54,955 nucleotides of DNA from an uncultured Christensenella sp. (GCA_910577875.1 CAJTNY010000010.1:1-54955); one strand, 5' to 3'; counted from the first letter of the stretch, positions 8,541 to 17,115 are shown. Notes: generated from the sequence alone by a model not told the origin. Translations and numbers: made by a program.

Positions 8541-8790
8541 CTTCCAATGATTTTTTATAAGCCGTTATAGCTTTGCTTAACTGGTCGGGACAGGAGGTGT
8601 TGTTTTTGCATTTTATGCCGGACAACAGTGTTTCGACTTCGTCAAGCTTTCTGCCTTCAACGAGTTTTCCCACGCCTTGAAGATTGCCGCTGCAACCGCC
8701 TATAAATTTGACGTGATGCAATCTTTTTTCTTCATCTACTTCAAATATAATCTGTCTTGAACAAGTACCGGAAGTATAGTATACGAACAT
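8530..8790 (-). CDS. TSCPD domain-containing protein (TIGR03905-like)
   Basis: 86 residues. The family is recognised by FVYYTSGTCSRQIIFE at the N-terminus, the glycine/cysteine segment GGCSGNLQGV and the signature TSCPDQL near the C-terminus. Related segments occur in vitamin B12-dependent ribonucleotide reductases and as stand-alone proteins; the stand-alone role is uncharacterised. The conserved cysteines suggest metal binding. The start is set at the internal ATG (8790), because AGGAG sits upstream of it with normal spacing; a start at 8811 has no ribosome site. It is 11 nt downstream of the DUF4364 gene and probably shares its transcript. Confidence 0.85.
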   Translation of the reverse strand: MFVYYTSGTCSRQIIFEVDEEKRLHHVKFIGGCSGNLQGVGKLVEGRKLDEVETLLSGIKCKNNTSCPDQLSKAITAYKKSLEENK

Positions 8791-8801
8791 AATGTTTTCT
8801 C

Positions 8802-9326
8802 CTAATCGCAAAGATTTTCATAAATAACCGAATAAAGGTCGGCTGCTTTTTCTTCCCATTTTTTATATATGGCTTTCGCAGTTTTTTTATCCGGTACGAC
8901 GAATTTAAGTTCTAAAAGCGGTTGAACGGTGGCGAGAATTTTAAGCGCAACCGTGAACGTTCCGTCCATATTCTGATAATAATCGGAGCGGCATTCCTGA
9001 CGGTTACGGTATCTGGCGCTGTTCTTTTTGACAAACTGCGAAATTTCTTCTCTGACGCTTTTGGGTATGTTGATGTAGAAATTTGCAAGAGTTTCTCTTC
9101 CGTCGGGGGTAATCGTATAAAGCGTGTCATCGTCTTCGCTGACGACGCATATAAAATTATCGTCGATAAGCTTATGTATAATATTGACGCAGTCCATGTA
9201 GCCCATCCATGTATTGGAAGTAGAGCACATATCGACAATCGTCCTTTCAGACAACGCGCTTTCCATTTTGTCAAAGACGAAAAGTATTATTAATTTGTTA
9301 ATAGAAGTTTCGCCTGTGTTCAACAT
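8802..9326 (-). CDS. DUF4364 family winged-helix protein
   Basis: 174 residues matching the Clostridia DUF4364 pattern. An N-terminal helix (NKLIILFVFDKMESALSERTI) leads into a winged-helix-like fold (residues ~10-80), followed by a mixed C-terminal domain with YYQNMDGTFTVALKI. Family members are presumed transcriptional regulators, but targets are not established. It lies in an operon-like arrangement with the TSCPD gene downstream and is transcribed divergently from the 9464 gene across a ~137-nt intergenic region. Confidence 0.82.
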   Translation of the reverse strand: MLNTGETSINKLIILFVFDKMESALSERTIVDMCSTSNTWMGYMDCVNIIHKLIDDNFICVVSEDDDTLYTITPDGRETLANFYINIPKSVREEISQFVKKNSARYRNRQECRSDYYQNMDGTFTVALKILATVQPLLELKFVVPDKKTAKAIYKKWEEKAADLYSVIYENLCD

Positions 9327-9428
9327 AATATACTAAAAATTGCAAAAGTTTTAATCATTATACATAATATTTCGTATAAAATCAAGATATTTCCCCGAAA
9401 AATAATTTAATTTTATAATAAAGTGTGA

Positions 9429-9434
9429 TATAAT
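9429..9434 (+). promoter_or_regulatory. Candidate -10 box for 9464-10722
   Basis: A perfect TATAAT preceded by GTGTGA. The -35 region is weak (TTTAAT at 9406-9411). The ATG at 9464 has an AAAAGGTG ribosome site. Confidence 0.45.
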
Positions 9435-9463
9435 AAAACTCATAAGAATATAAAAGGTGTATT

Positions 9464-10189
9464 ATGAGCAGTATTAAGGAACAGGTTTTGACTTTTCTTG
9501 AAAAATGCGGCGAGCTTAAAAAATGTAAATTTATAATGGCAACGACCAAAATAAAAGACCTTTTGAAATGTATCGTCAACAGTCCCGAACTTTATAAACT
9601 GTTTGACAGCGTTACTAAAAACTTTGATTATATCGAGCAGAAATCAAAATGTTTCGTAACTAAAAACGACGGTTTTTTTAACAGAAATTATATTGTTCTT
9701 CCGCAGACCGTTGGCCAAAGGCTTGCGTTTATTTTTTGTATTTTAGTTGAATTTGACCGTGATACAATAAATCTTAATGATTTTTTGCAGAAATATTTCC
9801 CCGAGGACGGAAGTTATTTTGCAAGCTATCAAGCTTTTTGCAGGGTAATTGTTTCAAATTTAGAAGAACTGATAAAACAAGTATTCAAAGATGAAATAGG
9901 CTCGGAATCTGTAAGCGATAATTCTCCGCGCGCAAATCTTTTATCGTCTGTTTTGATTTCGATAGAAGCGGAAAAGCACTATATTTCGGAGACTACGATT
10001 TCGGAAGACGAGAAAAACAGCGCCTATAAAATCCTTACTGCGCTCTCGGTTGCAGTCAAGAATGGTGACGAGGATTTAATCGACGCGATTATATGCGGAT
10101 ACAATTATTTTATTTTATATAATAAATGCGTGAGCGACAACGTTGCGTTTTTGATAGAAACGCTTGCGCAGTTTGAGCAGACTTTATGA
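9464..10189 (+). CDS. Hypothetical helical protein
   Basis: 241 residues, predicted mostly alpha-helical from its Leu/Glu/Lys periodicity, with no signal peptide or transmembrane span. It includes a Cys-rich N-terminal patch (CGELKKCKF) and a middle segment YIVLPQTVGQRLAFIFCILVEFD. I do not recognise the family. The stop overlaps the start of the Nudix gene by 4 nt (ATGA), so the two proteins are translationally coupled. The Nudix partner is the only functional clue. Confidence 0.7.
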   Translation: MSSIKEQVLTFLEKCGELKKCKFIMATTKIKDLLKCIVNSPELYKLFDSVTKNFDYIEQKSKCFVTKNDGFFNRNYIVLPQTVGQRLAFIFCILVEFDRDTINLNDFLQKYFPEDGSYFASYQAFCRVIVSNLEELIKQVFKDEIGSESVSDNSPRANLLSSVLISIEAEKHYISETTISEDEKNSAYKILTALSVAVKNGDEDLIDAIICGYNYFILYNKCVSDNVAFLIETLAQFEQTL

Positions 10190-10722
10190 ATTTTGAAGAG
10201 AAGAAATTAAATTCCGAAACTGTTTATAAAGGTAAAATACTTACATTGAATGTTGACGAAGTTGAATTGCCCGATAAAAGCCGTTCATTTCGCGAATACG
10301 TCAGACACAGCGGCGGCGCGGCTGTATTGCTTGTTAAAGATAACTGCGTATTGCTTGTAAATCAATTCAGATACGCATACGGTAAGGAAATTTACGAGAT
10401 ACCGGCAGGGAAGCTTAATTACGGCGAGAATAGCGAAGAGGCGGCGGTAAGGGAACTGGAAGAAGAGACGGGATACCGAGCGAAACTTATAAAAATGTTT
10501 GATTTATATCCTTCGCCCGGGTACACTGACGAAATAATCCATATATATTTTGCGGAAAGTTTTGAGTTTACCGTTCAAAAGTTAGACGAGGGCGAATTTT
10601 TGAATTGTGAATTTATCCCTCTCGATAAAGTTTTGAATATGATTGAAACGGGAGAAATCTGTGACGCTAAAACGGTTTCCGCCGTCTATAAGTTTATAAG
10701 TTCATTAGATAAAAAAAAGTAA
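10186..10722 (+). CDS. Nudix hydrolase, ADP-ribose pyrophosphatase type
   Basis: 178 residues. The Nudix box G-x5-E-x7-REXXEEXG is complete in GKLNYGENSEEAAVRELEEETGY (residues about 67-89). The N-terminal strands (VYKGKILTLNVDEVELPDKSR, then REYVRHSGGAAVLL) and YPSPGYTDEIIHIYFAE downstream match NudF-like enzymes, which hydrolyse ADP-ribose to AMP and ribose 5-phosphate. The Mg-binding residues RE and EE are present. It overlaps the upstream gene by ATGA and ends at a clear terminator. Confidence 0.9.
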   Translation: MNFEEKKLNSETVYKGKILTLNVDEVELPDKSRSFREYVRHSGGAAVLLVKDNCVLLVNQFRYAYGKEIYEIPAGKLNYGENSEEAAVRELEEETGYRAKLIKMFDLYPSPGYTDEIIHIYFAESFEFTVQKLDEGEFLNCEFIPLDKVLNMIETGEICDAKTVSAVYKFISSLDKKK

Positions 10723-10757
10723 GAGAGGCTGCCTTAGGGCAACCCCTCTTTTTTTGT
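10723..10757 (+). terminator. Terminator after Nudix gene
   Basis: AGAGGCTGCC (10724-10733) pairs with GGCAACCCCTCT after a TTAG loop, followed by seven T's. Confidence 0.88.
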
Positions 10758-10766
10758 TTACTTTAA

Positions 10767-10982
10767 TTAGTTACAACCGCATCCGCAACCGTTACCGTTG
10801 CCGCACAACAGATTTGCAAGCGTACCGTTTTTCCACATACTGTAAATTAAAGCAATAAGTATGGGAGTACAGCTTCCGCTTAACACGTTTGCAAGACCGT
10901 CACCGCTGCAACTTGCTGCAAGAAGTAAAAGAATTAAAATCCATAGGCAGCTGTTATTGCCGCAAGACGAAAAAATGTTCAT
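10767..10982 (-). CDS. Small Cys/Gly-rich membrane peptide
   Basis: 71 residues with a hydrophobic centre (WILILLLLAAS and TPILIALIYSMW) and a Cys/Gly/Asn-rich tail ending GNGCGCGCN; nine cysteines in all. A very strong AGGAGG ribosome site with 6-nt spacing precedes the ATG, so it is probably well expressed. Small peptides of this composition are common in sporulating Clostridia, and a spore-surface or sporulation role is possible. I do not recognise a named family. It is transcribed divergently from the ECF transporter region. Confidence 0.65.
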   Translation of the reverse strand: MNIFSSCGNNSCLWILILLLLAASCSGDGLANVLSGSCTPILIALIYSMWKNGTLANLLCGNGNGCGCGCN

Positions 10983-11110
10983 AAATTTCCTCCTGTAAAT
11001 TTAGCTGCAAGGCGGTATGTAAATTTTATTTTGCCTATGCAGTTTCCGTATATTACGTATATTAAATAATATTAAAATTTTCTTAAAAATGTTACTTTGC
11101 CTTTAATTGC

Positions 11111-11139
11111 TTGCATAAATATAGTAGCAATGTTATAAT
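11111..11139 (+). promoter_or_regulatory. Sigma-A promoter upstream of ECF/coaX/hom operon
   Basis: TTGCAT at 11111-11116, a 17-bp spacer, and TATAAT at 11134-11139. The expected start is near 11146, 250 nt before the first gene, so a long leader or an independent small RNA is implied. Confidence 0.65.
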
Positions 11140-11145
11140 AAATTA

Positions 11146-11250
11146 GTCGTTTCCTCTAAACAGCGCATTACTGCATTGAACTAAGTTATTTCCGGATTAC
11201 GAACGTTTGTGTATACGCTTCTTGAGAATGCTCGTTCGCTTCGTTTTTTT
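11146..11250 (+). ncRNA. Candidate small RNA or attenuated leader
   Basis: Sequence between the promoter at 11111-11139 and a terminator-like element. ACGAACG (11199-11205) can pair with CGTTCG (11233-11238), and TCGTTTTTTT follows (11241-11250). No ORF lies inside. It could be a free sRNA or a leader whose terminator controls the pantothenate genes. I do not recognise a known riboswitch class. Confidence 0.35.
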
Positions 11251-11365
11251 GTGTTTGGATAACGACGAATAAACTTTTTTGTGTTTAAATTATTCTAATA
11301 TTTAGGTGCTTTCGGCGGATATTTATTAATCTGACCGGTATATAAAGTATAATTTTTTTATTTTG

Positions 11366-11386
11366 CGGATACCCGAGCGGGATCCG
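11366..11386 (+). promoter_or_regulatory. Hairpin adjacent to ribosome site of ECF gene
   Basis: CGGAT-A-CCC pairs with GGG-ATCCG around a GAGC loop, ending 2 nt before the CGGAGG ribosome site at 11388-11393. It may affect initiation at 11398. Confidence 0.4.
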
Positions 11387-11397
11387 ACGGAGGTTTT

Positions 11398-12072
11398 ATG
11401 GAAAAGGAAAAAAGGAATTTCTTTTCTGCAAGGAACATAGCTATTCTTGCAGTTTTGGTGGCGTTGGTTATCGTGCTTCAACTTTGGGGAAGTATGATTC
11501 CCGTAGGTGCGGCAGGGTTAAATCTTAGTTTCGTGCTTATACCGATAACTCTCGGCGCAATGCTCTTGGGCCCTGTTGCGGGTTTAATTTTAGGATTTAT
11601 TTTCGGCTTTGTAGTACTTATGACAGGTGTTACGGGCGCCAACGGCTTTACCGCATTTTTGTTGGCAGATAGTCCGTTTTTGACGGTTTTAACTTGTTTG
11701 GTTAAAGGAATGGCGGCAGGCGCTGTTGCCGGTTTGTTTTATAATCTAATTGCTAAAAAGAATAAATACGTTGCCGTATTTGTTGCTGCTGCCGTAGTTC
11801 CGATAATTAACACGGGTTTGTTTATACTCGGTTGTTTGTGTATGAGCGGAACTATACAGTCTTTTGCGGGCAATTATATGCCTAATCTTGACGGACATAA
11901 TATTATGTATATAATTGTTGTGGGACTTGTTACGGTAAACTTTTTTATTGAATTTGCAATAAACCTTGTTTGTGCGCCCGCTCTGTTTACGGTTAGCAGC
12001 GTTGTTGAAAGGCAGATTTTAAAAAAGTATCTGCCTAAAAAAGTTGAAGAAAACAAAAAAGAAGAAGTTTAA
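11398..12072 (+). CDS. ECF transporter S component, probable pantothenate carrier (PanT)
   Basis: 224 residues with about six hydrophobic spans after a short cytoplasmic start (MEKEKRNFFSARNIAILAVLV). The segment GLNLSFVLIPITLGAMLLGPVAGLILGFIFGF is typical of substrate-binding S components of energy-coupling-factor transporters. The C-terminal tail is Lys/Glu-rich. Its ATPase and T subunits must be encoded elsewhere and shared. The assignment to pantothenate rests on coaX, type III pantothenate kinase, starting 3 nt downstream. Import followed by phosphorylation would feed CoA synthesis, for which coaE is also in this window. The ATG follows CGGAGG. Confidence 0.75.
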   Translation: MEKEKRNFFSARNIAILAVLVALVIVLQLWGSMIPVGAAGLNLSFVLIPITLGAMLLGPVAGLILGFIFGFVVLMTGVTGANGFTAFLLADSPFLTVLTCLVKGMAAGAVAGLFYNLIAKKNKYVAVFVAAAVVPIINTGLFILGCLCMSGTIQSFAGNYMPNLDGHNIMYIIVVGLVTVNFFIEFAINLVCAPALFTVSSVVERQILKKYLPKKVEENKKEEV

Positions 12073-12075
12073 AAT

Positions 12076-12852
12076 ATGATTATTTGTATGGACGTGGGCA
12101 ACACGAATATTAAATATGCTATATTTGACGGAGACAAACTTGTTTTAAGTTTCCGTGTTGCTACCGATTATAAAAAAACTTCCGATGAATACGGCGGACA
12201 ACTCATAAGTATTCTCGGAAATAATAAAATAAATACAGAGGATATTATCGGAGGCATAATTTCGTCCGTTGTTCCCCAGCTCGATTATACTTTGGAGCGA
12301 ATGTGCCATACTTATCTTAACATAACTCCGAAAATGCTTGTCCCCGGACTTAAAACGGGTTTAAACATTAAAGCGGATAACGCGAAAGAAGTAGGAGCCG
12401 ACAGGGTAGTAAACAATGTTTCTGCTATAAGAAAATACGGCGCCCCGCTCATTGTAGTCGATTTCGGTACTGCAACGACGTTTAATATCATTGATAAAAA
12501 AGGTGAATTTATCGGCGGTGTAATTGCACCGGGGATAAAGGGGTCGTTGGACAGCCTTGTTAACGGTACAGCAAAGCTTCCAAGGGTAGAAATTGAACGG
12601 CCTTCGAGCATTATCTGTAAAAATACCGTTACTAATATGCAGGCAGGCATAGTATTCGGCTTTGCAGGACTTGTGGAATATATAGTAAAGAAAATCAAGC
12701 GTGAAATGAAATGCGAGGATATGAAAACCATTGCTACGGGCGGCTTTTCCGAAATTATAGCAAAAGAGACTGCTTGTATCGATAAGGTAGATAAACTTCT
12801 GACTCTCGAAGGTCTTAAATATTTGTACGAATTAAACAGCACGGAGGCTTAA
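12076..12852 (+). CDS. coaX: Type III pantothenate kinase
   Basis: Phosphorylates pantothenate in the first step of CoA synthesis. 258 residues, normal for the family. The N-terminal phosphate loop DVGNTNIKYAIFD (residues 5-17), the conserved GADR (GADRVVNNVSAIRKYG), the metal/substrate strand VVDFGTATTF and the GGVIAPGI motif are all present. It belongs to the ASKHA fold, and type III enzymes are not inhibited by CoA. It lies in an operon with the ECF S component upstream and hom 3 nt downstream. Confidence 0.95.
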   Translation: MIICMDVGNTNIKYAIFDGDKLVLSFRVATDYKKTSDEYGGQLISILGNNKINTEDIIGGIISSVVPQLDYTLERMCHTYLNITPKMLVPGLKTGLNIKADNAKEVGADRVVNNVSAIRKYGAPLIVVDFGTATTFNIIDKKGEFIGGVIAPGIKGSLDSLVNGTAKLPRVEIERPSSIICKNTVTNMQAGIVFGFAGLVEYIVKKIKREMKCEDMKTIATGGFSEIIAKETACIDKVDKLLTLEGLKYLYELNSTEA

Positions 12853-12854
12853 TA

Positions 12855-14138
12855 ATGAAAAAAGTCGGAGTTGCGATTCTCGGTTTGGGCGTCGTCGGCA
12901 GCGGAACTTATAAAATTCTTATAGAACACAGGGAATTTTATAAAAAGAATCACGGTGTCGATATAAACGTCGAGAGCGTTCTTGAACTTAAAACGGAGCG
13001 TGCGCTCGCACTTGGAATAGAGGAAAATAAAATTGCAGCAAATATTGCCGAGATATGTTCAAATCCCGAAGTAGACATTGTTGTTGAGGTTATGGGCGGA
13101 GTTGAACCTGCGAAAACTTTCGTGCTTGCGGCGCTTAACGCCGGTAAGTCGGTAGTAACTTCGAATAAAGAACTTTTTTGTAAGTACAGCCACGAATTGG
13201 AAAAAACCGCAAGAAAGAATAAATGCGGACTTTTTTACGAGGCAAGCTGTGTGGGTGGAGTTCCTGTAATCAGGACTCTCATCGATAATCTGCAAGGCAA
13301 TAAAATTTTGTCTATGACAGGCATAATCAACGGCACGACTAATTTTATTTTAACCAAGATGTCGGACTGCGGAGCTTCTTATTCGGAAGTTCTCAAAGAA
13401 GCGCAGAGGCTGGGTTACGCCGAAGCGGATCCTACTGCGGACGTAGAGGGATTTGATGCCGCTTATAAACTTTCGATACTTTCAAGCTTATCTTTCCATA
13501 CTAAAATTCCTTTTTCGAAAGTTTACCGCGAAGGAATTACTGATATCGATATTCACGATATAAATTACGGTAAAAGGCTCGGTTATGCTTTAAAACTTCT
13601 CGCGGTCGGAAAAAATTCCGACAGTGGCATTGAAGTTAGAGTTCATCCTGCATTTATAAAGAACAGTCACCCGCTTGCGAACGTTAACGACAGTTATAAT
13701 GCCGTTTATATTACGGGCGACAGTGTTGAAGACGTAATGCTTTACGGCAGAGGCGCGGGAGCCCTTCCTACGGGTAGCGCAATAGTCGGTGATATTATTT
13801 ATTGCGCTACGCACGATAATTTCAACTATTCGACTTTTAATAACACGGAAAAAGCCGACCCGTCAACTAAATTCGTAACTAATTTCGAGAGCGCGTATTA
13901 TTTGCGTCTGGATGCTAAAGATAAAGCCGGAGTACTTTCAAAGGTATCTTCAGTATTGAGCAAGCACAATATCAGCGTTGCGGAAGTTATTCAGGAAAAT
14001 AGAAAAGTAAACGGAGTTGTACCGCTTATTATAGTAACTCACGAGACGTTTGAGAAAAACGTAAATAAAGCGGTAGACGAGATTAATTCAGTCGAAAATC
14101 TTGCAAAAGTTGCTTCGGTAATCAGAGTAGTATCTTAA
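12855..14138 (+). CDS. hom: Homoserine dehydrogenase
   Basis: Reduces aspartate semialdehyde to homoserine on the way to threonine and methionine. 427 residues. An N-terminal NAD(P) fold with GLGVVGSGTY (residues 11-20) and the catalytic domain with SNKELFCKY, GIINGTTNFIL and GYAEADPTADVEGFDAAYKL (a hallmark containing the substrate-binding Glu and Asp) are present. A C-terminal ACT domain (about 345-420) probably gives allosteric control by threonine. It is the last gene of the transporter-coaX-hom unit and is closed by a terminator. Pairing with coaX is unusual for metabolism and may just reflect shared transcription. Confidence 0.95.
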   Translation: MKKVGVAILGLGVVGSGTYKILIEHREFYKKNHGVDINVESVLELKTERALALGIEENKIAANIAEICSNPEVDIVVEVMGGVEPAKTFVLAALNAGKSVVTSNKELFCKYSHELEKTARKNKCGLFYEASCVGGVPVIRTLIDNLQGNKILSMTGIINGTTNFILTKMSDCGASYSEVLKEAQRLGYAEADPTADVEGFDAAYKLSILSSLSFHTKIPFSKVYREGITDIDIHDINYGKRLGYALKLLAVGKNSDSGIEVRVHPAFIKNSHPLANVNDSYNAVYITGDSVEDVMLYGRGAGALPTGSAIVGDIIYCATHDNFNYSTFNNTEKADPSTKFVTNFESAYYLRLDAKDKAGVLSKVSSVLSKHNISVAEVIQENRKVNGVVPLIIVTHETFEKNVNKAVDEINSVENLAKVASVIRVVS

Positions 14139-14140
14139 TT

Positions 14141-14175
14141 AAAAAGGCAGAGCGGTAGTTCTGCCTGATTTTTAT
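14141..14175 (+). terminator. Terminator after hom
   Basis: AGGCAGA (14145-14151) pairs perfectly with TCTGCCT (14160-14166), followed by GATTTTTATA. Confidence 0.82.
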
Positions 14176-14181
14176 ATAAAT

Positions 14182-15060
14182 ATGAATTGTATAATAGTTG
14201 TAAATGCATACATAAAAAATAAATCGCAGATAATGCAGGCGAAGCGAATCTCGGAAGAGTTAACGCTGACGGGAATCGAATGTAAAATAACTAAAAATAT
14301 AAATCTTGCAAAAATCAAAGATGGGAGCGCGGTTTCAGAAAAGTATGATTTTTGCGTTTTTTTGGATAAAGATAAAGCGGTGGCGCGGCTTTTGGAAAAG
14401 TGCGGGACAAAGCTTTATAACAGCGCGAAGGCGATTGAAATCTGCGACGATAAAATTCTTACGCACATAGAATTATCCAATTACGGAATTTTAATGCCTG
14501 ATTGCATATATGCGCCTCTGTGCTATTACGCCGATGTGGAGATTTCGGAAGATTTTTTAAATTTGGTTTCCCGTGAGCTCGGCTTTCCGCTTGTTGCAAA
14601 GAATTGTTACGGTTCTCTCGGTGCGGGGGTATTTTTAATAAATGATTCGCAAGAACTCAGAGAATTTGAAGAAAAAAATAAACTTAAAGAACATTTTTAC
14701 CAGAAATTTATAGGTTATGGCGGAGAAGATATACGCGTGATTGTTGTCGGAGGTAAATACGTCTGTGCAATGAATCGAAAAAATTCTTGCGATTTTCGTT
14801 CTAATATAGAACTCGGCGGCAAGGGGACAAAGTATGAAGCGGGCAAGAAATTAATTAATCTTTGCGAAAAAGTTGCCGATATTTTAAAACTCGATTATTG
14901 CGGTATCGACGTTTTGTGTGACGGAAAGGGAGATTTCTATATCTGCGAAGTAAATTCCAACGCTTTTTTTGCAGAAGCGGAACGGGTTTGCGGAGTAAAT
15001 ATAGCAAAAAAATACGCAGAATTTATAATCGAAAAATTAAATAATAAGGAGAAACAATAA
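14182..15060 (+). CDS. ATP-grasp ligase, RimK-like
   Basis: 292 residues. The ATP-grasp fold is shown by ELGFPLVAKNCYGSLGAGVFLI (nucleotide-binding strand and lid), IGYGGEDIRVIVVGGKYVCAMNR, and the metal-binding end DVLCDGKGDFYICEVNSNAFF (E and N ligands). RimK-type enzymes join an amino acid or amine to a carboxylate with ATP; the substrate here is unknown. The ATG lies only about 10 nt after the hom terminator and has no ribosome site, which is odd. It overlaps the flavoprotein gene by one base (TAATG). The two could act together or merely be co-transcribed. Confidence 0.82.
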   Translation: MNCIIVVNAYIKNKSQIMQAKRISEELTLTGIECKITKNINLAKIKDGSAVSEKYDFCVFLDKDKAVARLLEKCGTKLYNSAKAIEICDDKILTHIELSNYGILMPDCIYAPLCYYADVEISEDFLNLVSRELGFPLVAKNCYGSLGAGVFLINDSQELREFEEKNKLKEHFYQKFIGYGGEDIRVIVVGGKYVCAMNRKNSCDFRSNIELGGKGTKYEAGKKLINLCEKVADILKLDYCGIDVLCDGKGDFYICEVNSNAFFAEAERVCGVNIAKKYAEFIIEKLNNKEKQ

Positions 15061-15596
15061 TGAAAAAAATAATCGTCGTAACGAGTTCGCCGAGAAAAGA
15101 CGGCAATTCGGAAATTTTAGCGCGCAAGTTTGCAGAGGGTGCGGCGAATGCGGGCAATGAAGTTGAATATATCGAAGTTCGCGGCGTAGGTTTGAAATTT
15201 TGTACCGGCTGTATGTATTGCCAGTCTCACGATAAATGCGTTTTAGGCGACGGAATGAACGGGCTGTATGAAAAGTTTCAGAATGCCGACGTGCTCGTAT
15301 TTGCAACGCCCGTTTATTATTACGCCGTCAGCGGACAGCTTAAAACTTTTCTCGACAGACTGAACCCGCTTTATCCGAGAGAAAATAAATTCAAAGAAGT
15401 TTATTTGCTTGCAACTGCCGCAGAAGCTGAGGAGAGTGCTATGGATGGAGCAGTAAAGGATATTCAAGGCTGGGTAGACTGTTTTGACGGGGTTGTTCTG
15501 AAAGGCGTTATACGCGCAATTGGCGTAAATGATAAAGGCGAAATAAACGGTACGGAGTTCCCCGATAAAGCCTTTGAGATGGGCAGAAATATTTGA
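15060..15596 (+). CDS. Flavodoxin-fold NAD(P)H-dependent oxidoreductase
   Basis: 178 residues with the NADPH-dependent FMN reductase pattern. An N-terminal strand and phosphate loop SSPRKDGNSEILA bind the FMN phosphate; TPVYYYAVSGQLKTFLDR is the typical flavin-binding middle. A CTGCMYCQSHDKC cluster (about residues 47-59) is common in iron-sulfur flavoprotein-like members. The substrate is unknown. Translation is coupled to the ATP-grasp gene through a TAATG overlap; AAGGAG precedes the ATG. Confidence 0.88.
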   Translation: MKKIIVVTSSPRKDGNSEILARKFAEGAANAGNEVEYIEVRGVGLKFCTGCMYCQSHDKCVLGDGMNGLYEKFQNADVLVFATPVYYYAVSGQLKTFLDRLNPLYPRENKFKEVYLLATAAEAEESAMDGAVKDIQGWVDCFDGVVLKGVIRAIGVNDKGEINGTEFPDKAFEMGRNI

Positions 15597-15777
15597 AATA
15601 AATTTAAGTGCAGAGTAGGATAATATACAGTTATGTGCACAGCTACCTATGACTAGGAAAAGAGTAGTAAGTATTAACTTGCCAATCTTTTGGGTATTTA
15701 ATTGCATTGCAACTGATAATTTTTATCAAAAATGTCTTGCATTTTAAAAGTTATAATTTGATAAATGGAGTAGCGAT

Positions 15778-16758
15778 ATGAAGAAGCGCATAATTTTTTC
15801 GATTGTAACTGCTTTTTGTTTACTGTTGACTATCGTTTTTGCCGGATGTAGCTTATTGTTTGGTGATAACAATATTTCTTCGGTGAGAAAGCGCGTAAAT
15901 AAACGCCGTTACGAAATGTCCGAAACGTTTATCTCTTCATATAAAGAAAAAAACTCAGAGCCGATTAAAGCGTTAATGTGTCCTATGTCGCAAGAACTCA
16001 GTGACCTTGACGAGCAAATAATAGAATCCTTTTCTTTTATGGAAGGCAACATAGAGTCTTACAAAATTTCGGGAGATATTGGCGGCGAAGGTTATTTAAA
16101 TCACTACGGTACAATAACCGAATACGACTATTATAACGATATTTATATAACGACCGATACGGGAAGGAAATACCGATTTTGGTTTCACGACAATTATATT
16201 ACAGACGAACGCATTAAGGGTGTTACGGAATACGGCATAACTGAAAATGACAGGGAAGAATTTCAAAGAATACACGTCAGTTGCGGATGGACGTCGCCAT
16301 ACGACAGGGAATGCGGTGTTCTTTCAGCGCAAATAATAAAAGCGCTTGCAAGCGAAGACTCTGATACGCTTAAAACCTTACTCTGCCAACGCGCGGCAAA
16401 TACAGAAAATATAGACCAAAAAATTCAAACCGCTTTCAATCTGTTCAATGGCAATCCGTTATTCACCGAACGTGAAGACGGAATTTACAGAACGTACGGT
16501 GACGAATGTGAAGGATTCAATTGTCGTGTTTTGGGTTACGATTCGGAAAAAGATGACAACGGCAGCGAAGTGCGTATTTGGGTTCACGTTCTTGTAAATA
16601 TAGTTTATACAGATACGGGAAACAGATATTCTTTGGACTTTGTCGCATACTTAGCCAACAGTAATTCTGATATTAAGGGCGTTTCTTCGGTTCAACTTGA
16701 AGACCTCGACACCGAAGATTCCGTTGTATTCGGCGAATGGATACACGAATACGACTAA
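15778..16758 (+). CDS. Lipoprotein with duplicated DUF5104-like domain
   Basis: 326 residues. A type II signal peptide with lipobox VFAGC puts the mature protein on the outer face of the membrane. Two related halves are visible: EPIKALMCPMSQELSDLDEQIIESFSFMEGN (about 55-85) and DTLKTLLCQRAANTENIDQKIQTAFNLFNGN (about 195-225). Each is followed by a beta-rich segment ending in tyrosine-rich strands that contain TDTGRKYRFWF or TDTGNRYSLDF. This matches the pattern I associate with DUF5104, whose function is unknown. A GGAG ribosome site and a -10-like TATAAT (15752-15757) precede it. Confidence 0.75.
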   Translation: MKKRIIFSIVTAFCLLLTIVFAGCSLLFGDNNISSVRKRVNKRRYEMSETFISSYKEKNSEPIKALMCPMSQELSDLDEQIIESFSFMEGNIESYKISGDIGGEGYLNHYGTITEYDYYNDIYITTDTGRKYRFWFHDNYITDERIKGVTEYGITENDREEFQRIHVSCGWTSPYDRECGVLSAQIIKALASEDSDTLKTLLCQRAANTENIDQKIQTAFNLFNGNPLFTEREDGIYRTYGDECEGFNCRVLGYDSEKDDNGSEVRIWVHVLVNIVYTDTGNRYSLDFVAYLANSNSDIKGVSSVQLEDLDTEDSVVFGEWIHEYD

Positions 16759-16878
16759 TGAGTTTTCAATACAAAATAGAAGCGGATTATATCAATTATC
16801 AGAATATCGTGAAGAATAATATTCAAATTAAAATAGTAGGCAAACCTTATTCAAGGCTTACATTTTTTCATAAATAGA

Positions 16879-16918
16879 AGGACGTAAGTCAAACATAGAG
16901 TTCAACTTACGTCTTTAT
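16879..16918 (+). terminator. Terminator after lipoprotein gene
   Basis: GACGTAAGT (16881-16889) pairs with ACTTACGTC (16905-16913) and is followed by TTTATT. Confidence 0.75.
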
Positions 16919-16921
16919 TGG

Positions 16922-17007
16922 CGCAGAGAAGAGGATTTGAACCTCCGGTACCTTTTGGGTACACACGATTTCCAATCGTGCGCCTTAAACCGCTCAGCCA
17001 TCTCTGC
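16922..17007 (-). tRNA. tRNA-Ser (anticodon GGA)
   Basis: Read on the minus strand, it has acceptor arms GCAGAGA/TCTCTGC, a D-arm, the anticodon arm CACGATTGGAAATCGTG with GGA, the long variable arm of a type II tRNA, and the T-arm GGTTCAAATCC. CCA is not encoded. It decodes UCC/UCU serine codons. Confidence 0.95.
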
Positions 17008-17087
17008 ATCAAGCATTATTATAATATTAAATTTAATAAAAAAAATCAAGCGTTTTTAATCGTTCTTTATTATTTTAATAAAATACA

Positions 17088-17115
17088 TTGATAATTGATT
17101 ATTATATGATAAAAT
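17088..17115 (+). promoter_or_regulatory. Promoter of ABC-2 exporter operon
   Basis: TTGATA at 17088-17093 and TAAAAT at 17110-17115, 16-bp spacer. A tandem 13-bp repeat follows at 17119-17144. Confidence 0.55.

Larger units (their letters stand above)
10983..11397. other. Gene-free leader region upstream of ECF transporter
   Basis: About 415 nt with no credible gene. It contains the promoter region of the divergent small peptide, a strong rightward promoter (11111-11139), a terminator-like hairpin ending in seven T's (to 11250), an extra -10-like TATAAT at 11348-11353, and a GC-rich hairpin next to the transporter ribosome site (11366-11386). Confidence 0.6.
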
